Positions 1 through 5,047 of a DNA stretch of 5,047 bases are shown here, in pieces; position 1 is the first letter of the stretch; every line of letters starts with the position of its first letter. Position numbers and translations under genes: made by a program. The stretch lies in contig WFOP01000194.1 in NCBI GenBank assembly GCA_015487985.1, positions 1 to 5,047 on the forward strand, in the 5' to 3' direction. Source of the DNA: Hyphomicrobiales bacterium. Lineage in GTDB: Bacteria; Pseudomonadota; Alphaproteobacteria; Rhizobiales; Devosiaceae. The notes beneath the pieces were generated by a model, which did not search any database, was not told the DNA's origin, and saw only the letters and a list, made by a program, of their open reading frames with translations.

Positions 1-2157
1 CATGTTGTCGGCCCCGTAATATTGGTTTGCTGCCAATTCGTCCGCATGCACGGTATTGCCCGCCACCAGCAGGTTCAGCACCTGGTTTCGCAATGCCCGA
101 TGGTGCACTTCTTCAAGATTTTGAGTTGCCGGATTGGGGTTTCTCAGTCCCTCATAGGCTTCATTCAGCTCACCTGAAAGCCGAGTGCTTATTTCCTGCA
201 ATAATTCACGGCGCACAAAATGCACGACTTCAGGATCAATATTGCTGCCAATGGCCTGACTTATCGCCCCCTCGTCGGGCAAGGCAAGAACCAGAGCCTT
301 AAATGCATCATCAAGGGTTGAACTGGTTAAACATTCCCGCAGGGCATCCCCCAGTCCGTCCAGTTGTGCCGGCGCAATCAAACCCTTCCCGCCGGCCGCT
401 TTTGCCATCATGGAAGTGGCAAACCCCTGACTGGCCTGCCAGCGGTTAAACGGGTCGGTGTCATGCTGGGCCAGAAACAATTCATCCTTTTCGCTTTGTG
501 TATTTTCCAGTTTTACCGGCGCTGAAAATCCCCTTAGCAATGACAGGACGGGGCGGGCTGAAACCCCGGTGAAAAGAAGTTCACAACTGGGGGCATCCAG
601 AATGATGACATCATCAATCACCCGGGCACCACTCACACTTTCATAGGCCATATCCTGACCATTGGGACCAACCAGCCCAAATTTAAGCGGAATATAGAGG
701 GCCTCTTTTTCCAGTTGCCCCGGTGTCGGGTCGGTGTGCTGTGTCAGTGCCAGAATATAGGTTTGCGCCGCTTCGTTCCACATGCCGGTGGCCCCGACTT
801 CAGGTGTGCCTGCCTGAGTATACCATTTGAAAAAATGGCTCAGGTCGCGCCCCGAGCTTTCTTCAAATACCCCTATCCAGTCTTCAATGGTTGCCGCCTG
901 ACCGTCAAATCGTTCAAAATAGAGATCAATACCGGCCTTAAATTCCTCGCGGCCCAATAAAGTTGCCAGCATGCGCACGATTTCGGCACCCTTGTTATAA
1001 ACGGTTGCGGTATAAAAATTGTCGATTTTTGCATAATTGTCCGGTCGGGCAGGGTGGGCCAGCGGGCCTGCATCCTCGGGAAACTGCCCGGCCCGTAAAC
1101 TGCGGGCATCCTCGATACGCTTGACCGCCCGCGAGCGCACATCGGAGGTAAACTCCTGATCCCGGTAAACCGTCAGCCCCTCTTTCAGGCACAGTTGAAA
1201 CCAGTCGCGGCAGGTGATGCGGTTGCCGGTCCAGTTGTGAAAATATTCATGGGCCACAATCCGTTCAATATTGTAATAATCAAAATCGGTGGCGCTTTGT
1301 GCGTCCGCCAGAATATATTTGTCATTGAAAATGTTCAGGCCCTTGTTTTCCATGGCCCCGATATTGAAATCACTCACCGCTACAATGTTGAACACATCCA
1401 GATCATACTCGCGCTCAAACCTCTCCTCATCCCATTTCATCGAACGTTTCAGCGCATCCATGGCATAGCCGCACCGCCCGGTTTTGCCCGGCTCGCAATA
1501 TATTGCCAAATCAACTTTGCGCCCCGATGCCGTGGTGAAACTGTCGCTAATATGCTCAAGCTTTCCAGCCACAACAGCAAACAGATAGGTGGGTTTGGGG
1601 TGGGGGTCTTCCCAGATGGCAAAATGCCGCCCGCCCCCGGCATCTCCGCTTTCAACCAGATTGCCATTGGACAAAAGCACCGGCGCCTCGTTTCTGTCCG
1701 CTTCTAAATGCACACGATAGGCCGCCATGATATCAGGCCGGTCCAGCATGAAGGTAATACGGCGAAACCCTTCCGCTTCGCATTGGGTGGTCCAGATACC
1801 GTTTGAGCGATAAAGCCCCATCAGTTGGGTATTTTTTTCCGGTTTGATGCGCACCACGCTTTCAAGTTCAAAGGCACTGGCCGGCGGTGTTTTCACCAAC
1901 AACCCTTTTTCATCGACCTCATATTCATCCGATGCCAGCGTGGCCCCGTTCACCTTTAATGAAACCAGTTCCAGCTCTTCCCCATCCAGCTCCAACGGCG
2001 CGCCGGCGGGTGTTCCCTTTGCAGGCTCAATGGACACTCTGGTGCGTACAGACATGTCCTCAGGTTCAAAATCAATCCACATTTCAATGGTGTTGATGCC
2101 ATATGTGCTGGGGCGATAATCCTTTAGATAGTGGATTTCCTGTTTATTTGACGCCAT
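1..2157 (-). CDS. pepN: Aminopeptidase N (alanyl aminopeptidase, peptidase family M1), C-terminus cut by window edge
   Basis: Zinc metallo-aminopeptidase that removes N-terminal residues from peptides in the cytoplasm as part of peptide turnover. The 719 visible codons are open without a stop. The substrate-binding motif GAMEN is at residues 267-271. The zinc site HEYFH is at 303-307 followed by NWTGNR, with the third zinc ligand Glu326 in LKEGLTV. The catalytic Tyr387 lies in TVYNKG, and Gln125 and Glu127 lie in TTQCEAEGF. All of these sit at a constant +6 offset from the E. coli PepN residues as I recall them (Q119, E121, H297, E320, Y381), so the fold is collinear. The Ig-like domain and the start of the C-terminal helical domain follow; about 150-160 residues are missing beyond position 1, since the family is about 870-885 residues long. 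The ATG at 2155-2157 is well supported: an in-frame TGA lies five codons upstream (2170-2172). The Shine-Dalgarno is weak (only GGA seven bases upstream). Residue 266, just before GAMEN, is Ile where E. coli has Met260. No signal peptide is seen. Confidence 0.97.
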   Translation of the reverse strand, partial: MASNKQEIHYLKDYRPSTYGINTIEMWIDFEPEDMSVRTRVSIEPAKGTPAGAPLELDGEELELVSLKVNGATLASDEYEVDEKGLLVKTPPASAFELESVVRIKPEKNTQLMGLYRSNGIWTTQCEAEGFRRITFMLDRPDIMAAYRVHLEADRNEAPVLLSNGNLVESGDAGGGRHFAIWEDPHPKPTYLFAVVAGKLEHISDSFTTASGRKVDLAIYCEPGKTGRCGYAMDALKRSMKWDEERFEREYDLDVFNIVAVSDFNIGAMENKGLNIFNDKYILADAQSATDFDYYNIERIVAHEYFHNWTGNRITCRDWFQLCLKEGLTVYRDQEFTSDVRSRAVKRIEDARSLRAGQFPEDAGPLAHPARPDNYAKIDNFYTATVYNKGAEIVRMLATLLGREEFKAGIDLYFERFDGQAATIEDWIGVFEESSGRDLSHFFKWYTQAGTPEVGATGMWNEAAQTYILALTQHTDPTPGQLEKEALYIPLKFGLVGPNGQDMAYESVSGARVIDDVIILDAPSCELLFTGVSARPVLSLLRGFSAPVKLENTQSEKDELFLAQHDTDPFNRWQASQGFATSMMAKAAGGKGLIAPAQLDGLGDALRECLTSSTLDDAFKALVLALPDEGAISQAIGSNIDPEVVHFVRRELLQEISTRLSGELNEAYEGLRNPNPATQNLEEVHHRALRNQVLNLLVAGNTVHADELAANQYYGADNM

Positions 2158-2257
2158 GGGGTGGTCCGTTCATTTCTTATTAACTGTTGTAAACATGTGA
2201 CAGCCGAATCGTCGGTTTCGTGTATTCTGAAGGGCTGGAAACAAACATGCCTGCATT

Positions 2258-2275
2258 TTGCGCGTCAAGGCGCAA
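2258..2275. repeat. Perfect 6-bp inverted repeat in the pepN/ABC divergent spacer
   Basis: TTGCGC and GCGCAA flank a 6-base centre (2264-2269), almost midway in the 207-bp spacer between pepN and the ABC exporter gene. It could be an operator for either divergent gene or a small cruciform; it has no T-run, so it is not a convincing terminator. The rest of the spacer (2158-2364) holds no gene I can support, and I found no sigma-70 promoter with a good -35/-10 pair in either direction. On the minus strand a TTGACG overlaps this repeat, but the hexamer 17 bases further on (TTTGTT) is a poor -10. Confidence 0.3.
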
Positions 2276-2355
2276 TGATCTCTCGGCGTTTGTTTTGGTG
2301 CGCTGCTCCTCTGTGTGAGACAAACATATTGAGCGTGCCACATCAAATTTTTAAC

Positions 2356-2360
2356 AGGTG
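2356..2360 (+). promoter_or_regulatory. Ribosome binding site of the ABC exporter gene
   Basis: AGGTG lies four bases before the ATG at 2365. The overlapping TGA at 2359-2361 is in the same frame as the gene, so no upstream in-frame start is possible. The site is short and close, a moderate Shine-Dalgarno. Confidence 0.5.
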
Positions 2361-2364
2361 ACAT

Positions 2365-4266
2365 ATGCTGAGATGGTTTGAAACCCGCCTTGACCCGTAT
2401 CCAAATGAGGTGCCCGCCCAACCCCCTGAAGGGTTTATTGCCTTTTGTCTGCATTATCTGGAGGGGAGCAAGCGTTGGTTGATATTGATGGGCACCACGT
2501 CTGCTCTTATTGCGCTGTTCGAAGTGATGCTGTTCAGCTTTATGGGCAATATTGTGGATTGGCTGGCCGCTGTAGACAGGGAAACATTTTTTGAAACCCA
2601 GGGGACCACCCTTTTGATTATGGCAGGTGTGGTTCTCTTTGCTCTGCCACTGCTGGCCCTGCTCAGTACAATGATTATCCACCAGACCCTGTTGGGGAAT
2701 TTGCCCCAGCGTGTCCGCTGGATGGCGCACCGCTATCTGTTGCGCCAGTCCATGAGTTTTTATCAGGATGAGTTTGCCGGGCGCATTGCCACCAAACTGA
2801 TGCAGACCGCTCTGGCGGTGCGCGATGTGGCCATGAAACTGCTGGATGTGCTGGTTTATGTGCTGATATATTTTACCGGGGCCATGTTGCTGGCCGCTTC
2901 GGCGGACTGGCGTCTGGCCATTCCCTTTGCTGTCTGGCTAACGGCCTATATTTTTCTGCTACGTTACTATGTGCCCCGTCTTGGCAAGGTCGCCCAGAAA
3001 CAGGCCGATGCCCGCTCCATGATGACAGGAAGGATTGTCGACAGCTATACCAATATTCCAACGGTAAAATTGTTCTCCCATGCCGCGCGGGAAGAAGATT
3101 ATGCGCGCGATGCCATGGATGGTTTCCTTCAGGTCCTGTTCAAACAGATGCGCATTTCCACGCGGATGGAAATTTCTATTGAGCTGATGAACGCCATGTT
3201 GCTGGTGGCTGTTGCCGGTCTGGGCATTTTGTTCTGGCAGCAGTCATTGATTTCAGCCGGAGCGGTCGCCATTGCGGTGGCACTGGTGCTGCGCATGCGG
3301 GGCATGTCCTATTGGATTATGTGGGAAATGTCGGCCCTGTTTGAAAATATTGGCACCGTGCATGATGGTATCAACACCATTTCGACACCAATATTGGTGC
3401 AGGACGCCCCGGAGGCAAAAGAACTGGTGGTGAAAAACGGCACCATCCGTTTTCATAATGTGAGTTTCCATTATGAGCGAGGTGCCGCCAATGATACCAA
3501 ACCCGTCCCCGGCACAACTGCCGGTCAGAATGTGGCGGTGATCGATAAATTCGACCTCACCGTCAGACCGGGGGAAAAAATTGGCCTTGTGGGGCGTTCG
3601 GGCGCGGGCAAATCCACCCTTGTCAGTCTTATTCTGCGCTTTTATGACATTGGGGAGGGGCGCATAAGCATTGATGGCACAGATATTTCAACTGTTACTC
3701 AAGAGTCCCTGCGCGCCGCAATCGGTGTGGTTTCTCAGGATACCTCCCTGCTGCATCGTTCAGTGCGTGACAATATCAAATATGGTCGCCCCGACGCCAG
3801 CGATGAAGAAATGATGGCGGCGGCTAAGCTGGCCGAAGCCGATGATTTCATTGCCGATCTGGAGGATGCCAAGGGAAATCGGGGCTATGATGCTCAGGTG
3901 GGTGAGCGCGGGGTCAAGCTTTCCGGTGGCCAGCGCCAGCGCATTGCCATTGCGCGGGTATTGCTCAAGGATGCGCCAATTCTGGTTCTGGATGAAGCAA
4001 CCTCTGCCCTTGATAGTGAGGTGGAGGCGGCCATTCAGGGCCAGTTTGAAAAACTGATGGAAAACAAAACGGTGATCGCCATCGCCCATCGTCTCTCAAC
4101 AATTGCCGCCATGGATCGTTTGATTGTGCTGGATGAAGGCAAAATCATTGAAACCGGCACCCATGAGGAACTCATCCGGGCAGGGGGTGTTTATGCCTCC
4201 CTGTGGAACCGTCAGTCGGGCGGGTTTCTGGATCTGGGAGAACCACGATGCGCCCCGGTACACTAA
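2365..4266 (+). CDS. ABC exporter half-transporter: fused membrane domain and ATPase (MsbA/MdlB-like)
   Basis: Inner-membrane ATP-driven exporter that should work as a dimer; substrate unknown. Membrane domain: probable helices near residues 38-58, 82-106, 161-179, 183-203, 272-291 and 297-320, with the typical cytoplasmic segment NIPTVKLFSHAAREE at 230-244. ATPase domain: A-loop Tyr370, Walker A GRSGAGKST at 410-418, Q-loop Gln458, signature LSGGQ at 519-523, Walker B ending Asp543 with catalytic Glu544, D-loop SALD at 547-550 and H-loop His575. All catalytic residues are present, so it should be active. Length (633 residues) is slightly above the usual 580-620. Part of the excess is an extra polar, Pro/Gly/Thr-rich stretch at about 373-390 between the A-loop and Walker A; the rest is an N-terminal extension before helix 1 (residues 1-37, beginning MLRWFETRLDPYP), which I associate with a proteobacterial exporter subgroup often annotated as multidrug or lipid exporter. 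The start is fixed by an in-frame TGA just upstream. It is divergent from pepN and 60 bp upstream of the M20-like ORF. Family assignment is certain; the transported substrate is not. Confidence 0.95.
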   Translation: MLRWFETRLDPYPNEVPAQPPEGFIAFCLHYLEGSKRWLILMGTTSALIALFEVMLFSFMGNIVDWLAAVDRETFFETQGTTLLIMAGVVLFALPLLALLSTMIIHQTLLGNLPQRVRWMAHRYLLRQSMSFYQDEFAGRIATKLMQTALAVRDVAMKLLDVLVYVLIYFTGAMLLAASADWRLAIPFAVWLTAYIFLLRYYVPRLGKVAQKQADARSMMTGRIVDSYTNIPTVKLFSHAAREEDYARDAMDGFLQVLFKQMRISTRMEISIELMNAMLLVAVAGLGILFWQQSLISAGAVAIAVALVLRMRGMSYWIMWEMSALFENIGTVHDGINTISTPILVQDAPEAKELVVKNGTIRFHNVSFHYERGAANDTKPVPGTTAGQNVAVIDKFDLTVRPGEKIGLVGRSGAGKSTLVSLILRFYDIGEGRISIDGTDISTVTQESLRAAIGVVSQDTSLLHRSVRDNIKYGRPDASDEEMMAAAKLAEADDFIADLEDAKGNRGYDAQVGERGVKLSGGQRQRIAIARVLLKDAPILVLDEATSALDSEVEAAIQGQFEKLMENKTVIAIAHRLSTIAAMDRLIVLDEGKIIETGTHEELIRAGGVYASLWNRQSGGFLDLGEPRCAPVH

Positions 4267-4291
4267 GACATTGCAAAATAAATGATATAAA

Positions 4292-4310
4292 TTCAGTTTT
4301 GAACACTGAA
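4292..4310. repeat. Short inverted repeat between ABC gene and M20-like ORF
   Basis: TTCAGT and ACTGAA form a perfect 6-bp stem around a 7-base loop (4298-4304), in an AT-rich gap of 60 bp. It ends five bases before the ribosome-binding site of the next ORF. There is no T-run after it, so it is unlikely to be an intrinsic terminator; it could be a weak attenuating or mRNA-processing hairpin. Confidence 0.3.
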
Positions 4311-4315
4311 GCTGT

Positions 4316-4320
4316 AGGGG
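4316..4320 (+). promoter_or_regulatory. Ribosome binding site of the M20-like mini ORF
   Basis: AGGGG is six bases before the ATG at 4327, a better Shine-Dalgarno than that of either of the two larger complete-start genes here. It supports real translation initiation at 4327 and suggests that the original 5' end of the M20 gene is preserved. Confidence 0.55.
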
Positions 4321-4326
4321 CTATAC

Positions 4327-4599
4327 ATGAGTGAAATTGCAAATGCCAAACTTGCAAAAGTTTTTGACCCGGTGGATGAAAATATGAAGGCCAGCACCAC
4401 CCTCATTGGAAGCGGGGGGGCTATTACCATTGTGGGCGATTTCAAGACGGTTTTGGGTATGGATTCCCTGTTGACCGGATTTGCGCTGGACAACGACAAT
4501 ATCCACTCCCCCAATCAGAAATATGACCTGAAATCCTATCACAAGGGCATTCGCTCATGGGTGCGGATTTTGCACGCGCTGGCAAACGGGTCCGAGTAA
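4327..4599 (+). CDS. Internally deleted M20-family metallopeptidase remnant (90 aa)
   Basis: Residues about 26-87 read like the extreme C-terminal end of M20 dipeptidase/ArgE-DapE-type proteins: GSGGAITIVGDFK (28-40), GMDSLLTGFALDNDNIHSPN (44-63) and YHKGIRSWVRILHALA (71-86). His60 in the IHSPN segment matches the C-terminal metal-ligand His of the family. The first ~22 residues (MSEIANAKLAKVFDPVDENM...) resemble the usual N-terminal helix of M20 enzymes, which begins the catalytic domain. M20 enzymes are normally about 400-480 residues, so some 350-390 residues, including the other metal ligands and the catalytic Glu, are absent. The product cannot be an active peptidase by itself. The frame is intact, the ribosome-binding site is good, and the stop overlaps the start of the next gene. 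It could be a decaying pseudogene, a leader peptide for the isomerase gene, or a missing segment in the assembly. The C-terminal match is the firm part; the N-terminal match is inferred from general appearance. Confidence 0.7.
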   Translation: MSEIANAKLAKVFDPVDENMKASTTLIGSGGAITIVGDFKTVLGMDSLLTGFALDNDNIHSPNQKYDLKSYHKGIRSWVRILHALANGSE

Positions 4600-5047
4600 T
4601 GGCCGCCCCCTCAATCACCCGCTCCCGCATCAATCAGATTTTGCGCCAAAGCGACGAATTCATCCGCTCCTTTGGCTATGTTCTGCCCCCCTTTGCCTAT
4701 TGGACACCGGCAGAGTTCAAGGCCAATAAATCACGCGCCCAGGCCATAATCGACGCCGGTCTTGGCTGGGACATCACAGATTTTGGCCTCGGGAACTTTG
4801 ATGAACAGGGATTGTTTTTGTTCACCGTGCGCAACGGCAACGCCGCTGATCTGGCCAAGGGGAGCGGCATGCTTTACGCCGAAAAAGCCATGGTCAGCCG
4901 TCAGAATCAATATTCCCCCATGCACCGACACGCCTCAAAGGCCGAGGATATTATCAATCGTGGCGGGGGCACACTGGTCATTGAATTGTTTGGCGATACC
5001 AACGGCAAATGCGACCGCACCAGGGGAACCGTGGTCTATACTGATGG
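4599..5047 (+). CDS. D-lyxose ketol-isomerase (cupin-fold), C-terminus cut by window edge
   Basis: Metal-dependent sugar isomerase interconverting D-lyxose and D-xylulose (family also acts on D-mannose/D-fructose in some members); cytoplasmic. The 149 visible codons cover about two thirds of a protein normally near 225-230 residues. Recognisable family segments are an N-terminal helix (ITRSRINQILRQSDEFIRSFG), then LPPFAYWTP at about 28-36, LGWDITDFGLGNF at about 55-67, LFLFTVRNGN, YAEKAMVSRQNQYSPMHRH, and AEDIINRGGGTLVIELFG. His109, His111 and Glu116 match three of the cupin metal ligands, which I recall as H103, H105 and E110 in the E. coli O157 enzyme; the fourth ligand (His171 there) lies beyond the edge. 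The ATG overlaps the TAA of the preceding ORF by one base (TAATG), and no strong Shine-Dalgarno is seen before it, so translation is probably coupled. Substrate preference cannot be read from the sequence. Confidence 0.93.
   Translation, partial: MAAPSITRSRINQILRQSDEFIRSFGYVLPPFAYWTPAEFKANKSRAQAIIDAGLGWDITDFGLGNFDEQGLFLFTVRNGNAADLAKGSGMLYAEKAMVSRQNQYSPMHRHASKAEDIINRGGGTLVIELFGDTNGKCDRTRGTVVYTD

Noticed and set aside
1195..1707. 170-codon plus-strand ORF
   Set aside because: It is fully antisense to the catalytic core of pepN, whose motifs prove the minus-strand frame is the coding one.
2204..2215. Small inverted repeat CCGA-N4-TCGG
   Set aside because: A 4-bp stem is expected by chance and has no supporting context.
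2161..2361. 66-codon plus-strand ORF in the divergent spacer
   Set aside because: It begins at a GTG without a ribosome-binding site, has no recognisable motif, and simply ends at the TGA just upstream of the exporter gene.
2170..2730. 186-codon minus-strand ORF
   Set aside because: It is antisense to the start of the exporter gene and crosses the spacer; its His/Gln-rich composition is typical of a reverse-frame shadow.
4271..4291. Possible promoter TTGCAA ... TATAAA before the M20-like ORF
   Set aside because: The spacing between the hexamers is only nine bases, far short of the 16-18 needed for a sigma-70 promoter.
4292..4310. Intrinsic terminator after the ABC exporter gene
   Set aside because: The stem is only 6 bp, AT-rich, and has no following T-run.

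Overview
The window reads as chromosomal DNA of an alphaproteobacterium-like organism. This is an inference from the style of the proteins: a proteobacterial-type PepN and an ABC exporter of a kind common in Rhizobiales and relatives. GC content is moderate. I see no mobile element, CRISPR array, tRNA or rRNA.

Layout. Positions 1-2157 (minus strand) hold most of pepN, an M1 aminopeptidase N whose C-terminal part runs off the left edge. A 207-bp divergent spacer (2158-2364) follows. A complete 633-residue ABC exporter half-transporter (membrane domain plus ATPase) lies at 2365-4266 on the plus strand. After 60 bp comes a 90-residue ORF (4327-4599). Its last ~65 residues match the C-terminal end of M20-family metallopeptidases and its first ~22 look like the N-terminus of the same family, so it appears to be an M20 gene that has lost its middle. 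Its TAA overlaps by one base the ATG of a D-lyxose isomerase gene (4599 to the right edge, partial).

How the parts fit. PepN is a housekeeping cytoplasmic peptidase transcribed away from the rest. The three plus-strand genes are closely packed and could form one transcript. No clear common pathway joins an exporter, a peptidase remnant and a pentose isomerase. The most notable item is the miniature M20 ORF: it keeps a good ribosome-binding site, an intact frame and a start/stop overlap with the sugar isomerase, although it lacks nearly all the catalytic domain. It may persist as a translational leader for the isomerase, be a simple decaying remnant, or be an assembly collapse. Apart from this, the region is ordinary, and I found no convincing sign of an undescribed multi-gene system.
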